Assembly: GCA_025354075.1 (NCBI GenBank)
Contig: JANXNO010000333.1
Coordinates: 1 to 6,450 of the forward strand
Direction of reading: 5' to 3'
DNA from: Burkholderiales bacterium
GTDB lineage: Bacteria; Pseudomonadota; Gammaproteobacteria; Burkholderiales; Casimicrobiaceae
DNA: 6,450 nt
This document shows, in pieces, positions 1 through 6,276 of this stretch; position 1 is the stretch's first letter; the number at the start of each line of letters is the position of its first letter. A program made the position numbers and the translations under genes. The notes under the pieces were generated by a model that did no database searches, had not been told where the DNA came from, and saw only the letters and a list, made by a program, of their open reading frames with translations.

Positions 1-854
1 CCGCCTTGCGTTTGTTCAACGTCTGTGCGGGTGTTGAACTGCAACGCCAGCGGATTAACCTGTCGCGCGTTGCTCTCGAACTCCGCCTTGGTCAAGCCTA
101 GCGGATCCTGCGCGCCGGGTAAGTTGACGTGATTGCCGAGCACGGTCAGCGTTGTGGCGGCGCCCAACTGCACATCAAGCTTGGCATTTGCGCCAAGACG
201 AACCGCAGCGCTGTGTGGGCGCGGCCCGTCAGTTTCGAAGCGATCCACTTGCGCGACATAACCGACCGCACCGGTGCGCCCATTCGCCTTGAGCCCAACT
301 CTTAAGGTGTCATTCGAGCCCGCCACGAGTGTCGCGGTCACGGTAGGCGGCGATACACCCGACTCCGTAAACACCTGAATCACGCCGCCCGCAGCGTTGC
401 CGTACAGTGCCGAAAACGGGCCGCGCAGCACCTCAATCCGCTCGGCGCTGCCCAGCGAAAAGTGCGACACCTGCCCCTGTCCGTCCGGTTGACTTGCGGG
501 AATGCCATCGGTGTAGAGCTTGATGCCGCGCACGCCAAAGCTCGAACGTGCTCCAAATCCGCGCACCGACAGTTGCACGTCTTGCGCATAGTTGTTGCGA
601 TTTTGCGCATTGACGCCAGGCACCCGTTGCAGCGATTCCGACACATTGACCTGCAATTGCCCTTCGCTGATCGCCTCGGCATCGACCACGCTCACCGCCA
701 TCGGCAGGGTGAACGGATCTGCAGCGGTGCGGGTAGCGGTAACGACGACCGGCGCGACCGTCACCGTAGCAGGTGTCTGCGCCTGAATGGCCCCGGCGGC
801 GAATGCTGTGGCGGTGAGCAATGGCAGCGAGTAACAGGCATCGCGGACGGACAT
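1..854 (-). CDS. TonB-dependent outer-membrane receptor, N-terminal part (cut by window edge)
   Basis: Reading the minus strand from the ATG at 854-852 gives an uninterrupted frame of 284 codons that runs off the left edge. Residues 1-25 form a signal peptide ending AIQA, with probable cleavage before QTPAT. Residues 35-42 (PVVVTATR) match a TonB box, the segment that contacts TonB. A plug domain follows: LPMAVSVVD (50-58), LQRVPGV (75-81), VRGFG (97-101), YTDGIP (114-119), IEVLRGPFSALYGNAAGGVI (140-159). From about residue 170 alternating strand-like sequence starts the beta barrel. The ribosome-binding site AAGAGGAAA (complement of 862-870) supports this start. Known role of the family: energy-dependent import of siderophores, cobalamin or other large ligands across the outer membrane. 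The ligand cannot be told from this part, and I saw no clear Fur box upstream. Most of the barrel lies outside the window. The family call is secure; substrate is unknown. Confidence 0.95.
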   Translation of the reverse strand, partial: MSVRDACYSLPLLTATAFAAGAIQAQTPATVTVAPVVVTATRTAADPFTLPMAVSVVDAEAISEGQLQVNVSESLQRVPGVNAQNRNNYAQDVQLSVRGFGARSSFGVRGIKLYTDGIPASQPDGQGQVSHFSLGSAERIEVLRGPFSALYGNAAGGVIQVFTESGVSPPTVTATLVAGSNDTLRVGLKANGRTGAVGYVAQVDRFETDGPRPHSAAVRLGANAKLDVQLGAATTLTVLGNHVNLPGAQDPLGLTKAEFESNARQVNPLALQFNTRTDVEQTQG

Positions 855-861
855 GGCTGAA

Positions 862-870
862 TTTCCTCTT
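862..870 (-). promoter_or_regulatory. Ribosome-binding site of the TonB-dependent receptor
   Basis: On the minus strand AAGAGGAAA lies seven bases before the ATG at 854-852. It is a good Shine-Dalgarno match at normal spacing and fixes the receptor start just ahead of its signal peptide. Confidence 0.75.
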
Positions 871-900
871 ACGGTATTGGTGGTGTTGGACGCTGTGCAG

Positions 901-919
901 CGGGCAATTTCAATGCCCG
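901..919. other. Short inverted repeat in the divergent receptor/XdhC gap
   Basis: CGGGCA (901-906) and TGCCCG (914-919) are perfect 6-bp arms around a 7-nt spacer. It lies in the 153-bp gap between the two divergent genes, about 50 bp upstream of the receptor start, so it could be an operator or a leader hairpin of the receptor mRNA. A second, weaker pair, CACGC (947-951) and GCGTG (957-961), lies nearer XdhC. Arms this short occur by chance. I could not identify a convincing -35/-10 pair for either gene in the gap. Confidence 0.3.
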
Positions 920-1007
920 GTATGCTCCTCGCTTTGCATTGTCTCGCACGCGACTTGCGTGACCGCATAAGCCTTCCAAATCTTACCGATATTTCCAGGC
1001 AACACTT

Positions 1008-2015
1008 ATGGACAACCTCGATCTCGATGTACTTAAAACCGCACTCGCCTGGACTGAGCAAGGCCGCCGCGCGACGCTCGGTACCGTCGTGCGCACGTGG
1101 GGCAGCGCGCCGCGCCCGGTCGGCGCGATGATGGCGATCCGCGACGATGGTCAGGTTATCGGGTCAGTGTCGGGCGGATGCATCGAAGACGATTTGATCG
1201 CTCAGGTCAAAGACGGCAAGCTCGCGGCCAAGCTGCCCGAGAGCGTGCGTTACGGCGTCAGCGCCGATCAGGCCAATCAGTTTGGCTTGCCCTGCGGCGG
1301 TACGGTCGAGATGGTCCTGGAGCCGCTCTCGCCGCAGAGTGACATTCGCGGCTTACTCGCCGATCTTGAAGGGCATCGAATCATCCGCCGCACGCTGACC
1401 CTAGGCACCGGCATCACGCAGCGCCGTGATGCGACTGGCGCTGATGTGCTGGAGTTTGATGGCAAATCACTGGTCACTATTCACGGGCCGAAATATCGGT
1501 TGCTTATCATCGGTGCGGGGCAGTTGTCGAAGTATTTGGCAACCATGGCAATACCGCTCGACTATCAGGTCACTGTCTGCGATCCACGCGACGAATATCA
1601 GGAGCAATGGCACGATCTGCCGCAGGTGACGATGACCAAAGAGATGCCAGACGACACCGTACTCGCGATGAATCTGGATCGCAACAGCGCGGTGGTTGCG
1701 TTGACCCACGACCCGAAACTCGATGATCTGGCGCTCATGGAAGCGCTCAAAGGTCAGGCGTTTTACGTTGGCGCGTTGGGCTCAAAAGGCAACAACGACA
1801 AGCGCCGCGCGCGGCTGATGGAATTTGACGTGACTGCGGAAGAAGTATCCAGACTTCGCGGGCCCGTAGGGTTGGACATTGGTGCGAAAACACCCAGCGA
1901 AATTTCCATATCGATCCTCGCTGAAATGACGGCCATCAAGCGCGGCGTGACAATGACACGGAGCAAGACTGAGTTAGCGGCGAGCACGGTTACTCAGGCG
2001 GGCTGCGAGCGGTAA
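1008..2015 (+). CDS. XdhC/CoxI family protein (molybdenum-cofactor insertion/maturation factor)
   Basis: The 335-residue product has the two-part XdhC layout. The N-terminal XdhC/CoxI domain holds GSAPRPVGAMM (32-42), GSVSGGCIEDDL (52-63) and GLPCGG (93-98). The C-terminal Rossmann-like XdhC_C domain starts at RLLIIGAGQLS (164-174) and holds YVGALGSK (253-260) and PVGLDIGAKTPSEIS (286-300). The length is normal for the family. In studied bacteria XdhC binds the molybdenum cofactor, protects or promotes its sulfurated form and helps insert it into xanthine dehydrogenase or related hydroxylases in the cytoplasm. The ATG at 1008 is chosen because the conserved domain begins directly after it; the ribosome-binding site is weak (AGG at 997-999). 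No molybdoenzyme subunit gene is adjacent here, so the client enzyme is unknown. The last 20 or so residues (from about 315) are not part of the conserved core. Confidence 0.93.
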   Translation: MDNLDLDVLKTALAWTEQGRRATLGTVVRTWGSAPRPVGAMMAIRDDGQVIGSVSGGCIEDDLIAQVKDGKLAAKLPESVRYGVSADQANQFGLPCGGTVEMVLEPLSPQSDIRGLLADLEGHRIIRRTLTLGTGITQRRDATGADVLEFDGKSLVTIHGPKYRLLIIGAGQLSKYLATMAIPLDYQVTVCDPRDEYQEQWHDLPQVTMTKEMPDDTVLAMNLDRNSAVVALTHDPKLDDLALMEALKGQAFYVGALGSKGNNDKRRARLMEFDVTAEEVSRLRGPVGLDIGAKTPSEISISILAEMTAIKRGVTMTRSKTELAASTVTQAGCER

Positions 2016-2118
2016 GCGTTACGCGCTCAGAGCGTTGGAGTCGAGCATTCGCGGCGGCTCGTTTGCACGAAGCGATGGTCGGTGGCCGAAACGAAAGCCA
2101 TCGACACTCGCACTGCAG
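2016..2118. other. Convergent intergenic gap without a clear terminator
   Basis: This 103-bp gap separates the 3' ends of the XdhC gene and the nitrilase gene. It contains only weak structure: CGATGG (2073-2078) with CCATCG (2098-2103), a competing TGGC/GCCA pair inside it, and a 4-bp stem CGCT/AGCG (2024-2034). None is followed by a T-run on either strand. Termination may be Rho-dependent or occur elsewhere. I see no gene in it. Confidence 0.5.
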
Positions 2119-3075
2119 TCAATCGTTGAATAGAACCGTCGATTGCCTTGCGCGATTGACGATTAGCTGTGTGACATCGGGGCGAGCATAGTGTCCGGCA
2201 AGGTCGAAATTCTGGCGTTCCTCGCGCACTTTGGCGTGATCGATCACTGCGGTAAATAAACCCTCGCCTCCGACCTGCGGCTCGATGACCCAATCGCCAT
2301 TCGGGGCCGCGAGGGCAGTGCCTCCATTTGCGAAAAACTCGCCGCGTTGGGCGATCATTTCGTCGCGGAATTGTCTGCCAACCGGGATGTCTTGCGGCCG
2401 CATCAAACCAGAAACGGCAACGACGTATGACCGACTTTCCAGCGCGATAAATCGCGTTAAATCTTTGGTGTTATGCAGTCCGCCTGGCCACACCGAAACA
2501 TGCAAGTCCTCGCCTTGCGCATACAACGCGGAGCGAGCCAGCGGCACCCAGTTTTCATAGCAATTCAAGCCGCCCACTTTGAACGCGCCCAAGGCATGAG
2601 CCACCAGGCCGTGCCCATCGCCCTGCGCCCAGACGAGACGCTCTTCGTAGGTGGGTTGCAGCTTGCGATGAACCGATTTGATCTCACCCAGTTTGTCTAC
2701 GTAGACGAGCGTGCAATACAGGCTGTGACCGCCACGATCTGGCGCGCGCTCCATGACGCCGAGATACATGGCTATCGAGTGCTGCTTGCATACGTTGCAG
2801 AGCGCGTCGAGATCACCGCGCTCGACGACGACACCTTGATCGAGATAGGTCGCATACATCTGCTTTTGCGCAGGGCTGTTGAAGACGGCACCGTCGGTCA
2901 ATTCCACCCAAAACGGATAGCCTGGCACCAACGCCTCGCCAAACGTGACCAGGTCACATTTTTGGGCGGCTGCATCGGACACGTAGGCCGCAACTTTGTC
3001 GAGGGTCTTTGCGCGATCAAGCCAAACCGGAGCCATTTGGACGAGGCCGACCTTTAACGTGTCTGATGTGGGCAT
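2119..3075 (-). CDS. Nitrilase / carbon-nitrogen hydrolase superfamily enzyme
   Basis: From the ATG at 3075-3073 the product has 318 residues, a usual length for a nitrilase. The superfamily catalytic triad is complete: Glu47 in TFGEALVPGYPFW, Lys138 in HRKLQPTYEERL and the nucleophile Cys172 in GGLNCYENWVPLAR. The second structural Glu sits in PTYEER (about 144). VSVWPGG (193-199), ESRSYVVAVSG (213-223) and GTALAAPNG (252-260) complete the fold. The pattern fits the nitrilase branch (nitrile to carboxylate plus ammonia) better than amidase or NAD-synthetase branches, but Tyr after the Cys, where many characterised nitrilases have Trp, leaves the substrate open. It is cytoplasmic, with no signal peptide. 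A longer reading frame reaches a GTG at 3183, but those 36 extra residues lack family similarity and that GTG lies in a hairpin. The frame ends at TGA, 103 bp from XdhC. It lies 147 bp downstream of gltX on the same strand. Confidence 0.9.
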   Translation of the reverse strand: MPTSDTLKVGLVQMAPVWLDRAKTLDKVAAYVSDAAAQKCDLVTFGEALVPGYPFWVELTDGAVFNSPAQKQMYATYLDQGVVVERGDLDALCNVCKQHSIAMYLGVMERAPDRGGHSLYCTLVYVDKLGEIKSVHRKLQPTYEERLVWAQGDGHGLVAHALGAFKVGGLNCYENWVPLARSALYAQGEDLHVSVWPGGLHNTKDLTRFIALESRSYVVAVSGLMRPQDIPVGRQFRDEMIAQRGEFFANGGTALAAPNGDWVIEPQVGGEGLFTAVIDHAKVREERQNFDLAGHYARPDVTQLIVNRARQSTVLFND

Positions 3076-3168
3076 TTTTTGCTCTGTTTCTACTTGTATT
3101 TCACCGATGCGCAGCCTGAGTCGCGACGCCGCTGCATAAGCTGTGCTGTATGTAGCTTCTGGCGGTGT

Positions 3169-3183
3169 GTGCGCGGAGCGCAC
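3169..3183. other. Stem-loop in the gltX/nitrilase gap
   Basis: GTGCGC (3169-3174) and GCGCAC (3178-3183) form a perfect 6-bp GC-rich stem with a 3-nt loop. On the minus strand, the direction of both flanking genes, no T-run follows, so it is not a standard terminator for gltX. On the plus strand a run of six T (3190-3195) follows after a 6-nt gap, but no plus-strand gene lies upstream. It may affect readthrough from gltX or the leader of the nitrilase mRNA, or be incidental. Confidence 0.35.
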
Positions 3184-3222
3184 CCATCATTTTTTGCCGC
3201 GCTGGAGCGCTGGCTGGTCGGG

Positions 3223-4785
3223 TTAACTGAGGATGCGAGCAAGCGATGACGCCCGTCCCAACGTCAGCAACAGCGCGTCAACCGCGGGCGCTTGCGCGCT
3301 GCCAGTAAGCATGATGCGCAACGGCATCATGATCTGTGGCGTCTTCACGCTGAACTTTGTTTGCGCCTCTTTGAGCAGCGACGCAATGGCAGGTTTGCTC
3401 CAGTCCACAGTAATCAACTGATCTTTGATCCATGAAATGGCGGGCTGGTTAGCGTCGGACAGATGTTGCGCGAGAAGCGTCATCGACTGTGCGCCGTGTT
3501 GCATCGCCAAAAGCTTGTTTTTTATCGCTGCTTCTGAGGTGCCGACGTGCTCCGCATCTGCATCCAGCAACTGGCTGACTGAGGCAGTGACACCGCACAG
3601 TTGTTGCATGAGACGCGTGGCATCAGTGATCGGCGCGACGAAACAGTATCGTGCCATTTCGGCCATTTTCAGTAGCGTTGGTGCACGCTCGCGCAGCAGT
3701 TCGGCCACCGCGAGCGCGGACGGCCCGGTCGTCGTGTCGTAGCCCTGTTCCACCAGAAACGGCTGCAACCGTTTAGCGAGTTCGTCGACTGGCAATCGCT
3801 TGATGTGCTCACCGTTCAACCACTCAAATTTCTCCGCATCAAAGCGCGCCGGCGACGGCGTAAGGGACTCCAGATTGAACCATTCGACCAGTTGCTGCGG
3901 CGTGAAAATTTCTTCGTTGCCGTGTGACCAGCCGAGGCGCGCAAGGCCGTTGATGATGGCCTCTGGTAAGAAGCCGTTGTCCTTGTAATCGCGAAGCCCA
4001 GTCGCACCGTGACGCTTGGAGAGCTTCTCGCCGTCGTTACCAAGCACGGTTGGCGTATGCCCGAACACCGGCGGTTCAACGCCAAGTGCGCGAAAAATAT
4101 TAATTTGGCGCGGCGTGTTCATGACGTGACCGTCACCGCGAATGACATGCGTTATCTTCATGTCGATGTCATCGACGACCACGCAAAAATTGTACGTTGG
4201 CGTGCCGACTTCGCCGACTGGCGCGGGCCGGGAGATTACGAGGTCATCGAGCTCAGCGTTGGCGATTTCAATGCGGCCTTTGACCGCGTCATCCCACGCG
4301 ACCACACCCGCGTCCGGATTGCGGAAACGGATGACTGGGTGCACGCCTTCGGGTTGGGTCAGTCCCAACCTCGCAGCGTTTTCAGGACGCCAGCGCCCAT
4401 CGTAGCGCGGTTTCTCGCCCTTCGCCTTTTGCGCATCGCGCAATCCATCAAGCGCGTCAACACTCATGTAGCAGTGGTACGCGCGGCCATCAGCCAGCAT
4501 CTCGGCGACCACCTCGCGGTAGCGCGGCATGCGTTGCATTTGATAGTACGGGCCTTCGTCGATAACGAGTCCGAGCCATTTCAAATCTCGCAGAATACCG
4601 TCGGCACTCGATTCGCTAGAGCGCTCAAGATCAGTGTCTTCAATTCGCAGGATGAACTGGCCGTTGTGATGGCGCGCGAACGCCCATGCAAAGAGCGCTG
4701 TGCGAATATTGCCAAGATGCAGGGTGCCAGTGGGCGACGGGGCGAATCGGGTGCGGATTGGGGCGGTGGGAGAGGTCGATGTCAT
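3223..4785 (-). CDS. gltX: Glutamyl-tRNA synthetase
   Basis: This cytoplasmic class I synthetase charges tRNA-Glu with glutamate using ATP. The 520-residue product shows RFAPSPTGTLHLGNIRTALF (13-32) with the HIGH-type motif HLGN at 23-26, LRIEDTDLERS (46-56), GEKPRYDGRWRPE (123-135), TPTYNFCVVVDD (195-206), NTPRQINI (223-230), and the KMSKS-type motif KLSKR (254-258) followed by HGA. The zinc ligands of the E. coli enzyme are replaced (CYM at 105-107, WRP at 132-134), as I expect in betaproteobacteria. Oddities: the family usually has about 465-470 residues. There is a 6-residue insert APVGEV (188-193), Gly219 in RGDGH where RGDDH or RGEDH is usual, and about 40 extra residues near 395-440 in the C-terminal helical domain. 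The catalytic motifs are otherwise intact, so I call it functional and not a pseudogene. The ATG start has no clear Shine-Dalgarno sequence before it. It is divergent from the binding-protein gene. Confidence 0.97.
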   Translation of the reverse strand: MTSTSPTAPIRTRFAPSPTGTLHLGNIRTALFAWAFARHHNGQFILRIEDTDLERSSESSADGILRDLKWLGLVIDEGPYYQMQRMPRYREVVAEMLADGRAYHCYMSVDALDGLRDAQKAKGEKPRYDGRWRPENAARLGLTQPEGVHPVIRFRNPDAGVVAWDDAVKGRIEIANAELDDLVISRPAPVGEVGTPTYNFCVVVDDIDMKITHVIRGDGHVMNTPRQINIFRALGVEPPVFGHTPTVLGNDGEKLSKRHGATGLRDYKDNGFLPEAIINGLARLGWSHGNEEIFTPQQLVEWFNLESLTPSPARFDAEKFEWLNGEHIKRLPVDELAKRLQPFLVEQGYDTTTGPSALAVAELLRERAPTLLKMAEMARYCFVAPITDATRLMQQLCGVTASVSQLLDADAEHVGTSEAAIKNKLLAMQHGAQSMTLLAQHLSDANQPAISWIKDQLITVDWSKPAIASLLKEAQTKFSVKTPQIMMPLRIMLTGSAQAPAVDALLLTLGRASSLARILS

Positions 4786-4791
4786 CTACTG

Positions 4792-4797
4792 ATTTTA
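4792..4797 (-). promoter_or_regulatory. Possible -10 element of gltX next to its start codon
   Basis: On the minus strand TAAAAT (5 of 6 matches to TATAAT) lies six bases before the gltX ATG, and no Shine-Dalgarno sequence is visible. Transcription starting about seven bases further on would give a leaderless or nearly leaderless mRNA. No good -35 box is found at 16-18 bp, so this is a weak prediction. Confidence 0.2.
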
Positions 4798-4880
4798 TTG
4801 GTTGAGCCGAACCTGCCTGTATCGGTCAGTACGTTCAACGCATGAGGACAAAACATTTTCTGAAGCGCGGGAAAACCCCT

Positions 4881-4905
4881 AGTCATATAGATGATCTATA
4901 TGACT
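4881..4905. promoter_or_regulatory. Perfect 25-bp palindrome, candidate operator
   Basis: AGTCATATAGAT (4881-4892) and ATCTATATGACT (4894-4905) are perfect 12-bp inverted arms around a single central G at 4893. The symmetry stops exactly at these ends. It lies in the 188-bp gap between divergent gltX and the solute-binding protein gene, 68 bp before the GTG start, and touches the candidate -35 box. It is AT-rich and without a T-run, so a binding site for a dimeric repressor or activator is likelier than a terminator. The regulator family cannot be named from this alone; GntR- or LacI-type regulators commonly control such importer genes. Confidence 0.7.
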
Positions 4906-4932
4906 TAACATGTGCCTGAAATCGCAGCTAAT
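4905..4932 (+). promoter_or_regulatory. Candidate promoter of the solute-binding protein gene
   Basis: TTAACA (4905-4910; 5 of 6 matches to TTGACA) is followed after 16 bp by GCTAAT (4927-4932; 4 of 6 to TATAAT). Transcription would begin near 4939, leaving a leader of about 35 bases. The -35 box shares its first base with the end of the palindrome, so a protein bound there could block or contact RNA polymerase. The alternative -10 GATACT (4935-4940) lacks a -35 at proper spacing. Confidence 0.35.
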
Positions 4933-4959
4933 TTGATACTGTTGCGCACCGAAGTTTTT

Positions 4960-4966
4960 AGGAGGA
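4960..4966 (+). promoter_or_regulatory. Strong ribosome-binding site fixing a GTG start
   Basis: AGGAGGA is a near-perfect Shine-Dalgarno sequence, seven bases before the GTG at 4974. It decides the non-ATG start of the solute-binding protein and suggests high translation, as expected for a periplasmic binding protein. Confidence 0.85.
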
Positions 4967-4973
4967 CTAAGTT

Positions 4974-6260
4974 GTGAAAAATTTACGCTTGCAAGCTACC
5001 CATCTGGGCACACTGACTGCAGTATTCGCTGCTATGTCGGCGCTGACCGCACAAGCCACTGATCTGCGCGTCCAGTGCTATTCAGACGGCAACGAGTGCG
5101 AGGTCACAGGCGACATTGCCAAACGCTTTGAGGCCGCCAACCCCGGCACCAAAATTATCATTGACAAAGTGCCTTACAAGGCCATCGTCGAGACGCTGCC
5201 GGTGCAGCTCGCCGCTGGCGAAGGCCCGGACATCGCGCGCGTCACCGACCTCGGTGGTTTGAACAAGTACTATCTTGATCTCACGCCTCATCTCAGTGCC
5301 GCACGCCAAAAGGCATGGCAGGACAATTTTGCGAGCACACTTTCGTGGTTCCGCGCAGGCCCCGCCGACAAGGGCATTTACGGCTTGATGTCGCAGCTCA
5401 CGGTCACTGGCATGTACGTCAACAAAACGCTGTTCGAGCAGGCCAAAGTGCCGATGCCCACTGCGACGGCAACATGGGACGACTGGATGGCTGCGGGCAA
5501 AAAAGTAGCGGATGCAACCAAGACGCCATTCGTAGCAGCGATGGATCGCACCGGTCATCGTTTTGCGCCGCTGGCTGTGGCCTACGGCTCCAAATATTTT
5601 GACGCGAACGGCGGGCCGATCATTGATGACGGCTTCAAGCTGGCAGCTAACAAATTTGTCGGCTGGCACAAGGCCGGCCTGATGCCGAAAGAGGTCTGGG
5701 GCGGACTCGGTGGGTCTGCGTATCGCGACGCATTCGAAGAATTCGCCAACGGCCGCATCGTGATGTATTACTCCGGCTCGTGGCAGGTCATGCGCATGGA
5801 CAAGAACGTCACGAAATCGTTTGACTGGGCGGCGGTTCCTGCGCCGTGTGGCCCTGCCGGTTGCACGGCGATGCCGGGCGGTGCGGCGTACGTGGGACTC
5901 AAACGCACCAAAGCGCCCGCCGAGGTGGCGAAGTTCCTCGACTTCCTGTCGATGGACGCGAACTACTCTGAAATGATGTCGAAGACCGACAACATTCCGG
6001 CGAGTTTGTCGGTCGCAAAAGCGGGCGTGACTTATAACGTGTCACCGCTGGCCAAAGCTGCGCTGAACTCGTTCGTCGCCGACGTACCAAAAATCCTGAA
6101 GCCTAACTTTGACCTGCAGGGCTACCGCCTGAATCGCGCTGTATTCCAGCCGACTGCCGCGCGACTAGGTCAGGCGATTGCCGGCGAAATGTCGGTGGAC
6201 GACGCCCTTAAACGTTTGGCATCGGATCTCGACGAGCAGGTCAAGGCGGCGGCGAAGTAA
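4974..6260 (+). CDS. ABC transporter solute-binding protein, family 1 (probable carbohydrate importer)
   Basis: The 428-residue product starts at GTG behind a strong Shine-Dalgarno site. Residues 1-28 are a signal peptide (basic MKNLRLQ, hydrophobic stretch, TAQA), with cleavage predicted before TDLRV. There is no lipobox, so the mature protein should be free in the periplasm. Features of extracellular solute-binding family 1 (UgpB/MalE-like) include FEAANPGTKI (52-61), LPVQLAAGEGPDIARV (75-90), MYVNKTLFEQAKV (147-159), ATWDDW (176-181), FANGRIVMYYSGSW (267-280) and MPGGAAYVGLK (310-320). The mature protein has two close Cys pairs, Cys35/Cys42 and Cys302/Cys307, that could form disulfides. 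Such proteins deliver sugars or sugar derivatives to an inner-membrane permease. I faintly recall related proteins annotated as oligogalacturonide-binding, but cannot confirm this. No permease or ATPase gene is inside the window; they may follow beyond the right edge. The palindrome at 4881-4905 is the likely control site. Confidence 0.93.
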   Translation: MKNLRLQATHLGTLTAVFAAMSALTAQATDLRVQCYSDGNECEVTGDIAKRFEAANPGTKIIIDKVPYKAIVETLPVQLAAGEGPDIARVTDLGGLNKYYLDLTPHLSAARQKAWQDNFASTLSWFRAGPADKGIYGLMSQLTVTGMYVNKTLFEQAKVPMPTATATWDDWMAAGKKVADATKTPFVAAMDRTGHRFAPLAVAYGSKYFDANGGPIIDDGFKLAANKFVGWHKAGLMPKEVWGGLGGSAYRDAFEEFANGRIVMYYSGSWQVMRMDKNVTKSFDWAAVPAPCGPAGCTAMPGGAAYVGLKRTKAPAEVAKFLDFLSMDANYSEMMSKTDNIPASLSVAKAGVTYNVSPLAKAALNSFVADVPKILKPNFDLQGYRLNRAVFQPTAARLGQAIAGEMSVDDALKRLASDLDEQVKAAAK

Positions 6261-6276
6261 GGCTGCGGCAGTGTCC

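Noticed and set aside
462..860. Open frame of 132 codons on the plus strand near the left edge
   Set aside because: The minus strand here encodes a clear TonB-dependent receptor; the plus-strand frame is rich in Arg, His and Cys and is a shadow.
853..1131. Plus-strand frame starting in the divergent gap and overlapping XdhC
   Set aside because: It has no family similarity and overlaps the well-supported XdhC start out of frame.
2473..3057. Open frame of 194 codons on the plus strand opposite the nitrilase
   Set aside because: It is a shadow of the nitrilase gene, has no protein-family signature and no good ribosome-binding site.
3076..3183. N-terminal extension of the nitrilase to a GTG at 3183
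   Set aside because: The 36 extra residues are Ala/Arg/Ser-rich without family similarity, the GTG lies in a hairpin stem, and the superfamily domain begins right after the ATG at 3075.
3169..3195. Hairpin plus T-run that looks like a plus-strand intrinsic terminator
   Set aside because: The T-run is six bases away from the stem, no plus-strand gene lies upstream, and on the minus strand the order is wrong for a gltX terminator.
4009..4845. Long open frame (278 codons) on the plus strand opposite gltX
   Set aside because: It lies antisense to a certain gltX, shows no recognisable motif, and long opposite-strand frames are common in GC-rich genes.
5082..5669. Open frame of 195 codons on the minus strand opposite the solute-binding protein
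   Set aside because: It is antisense to a clear binding-protein gene, with no motif or start signal.
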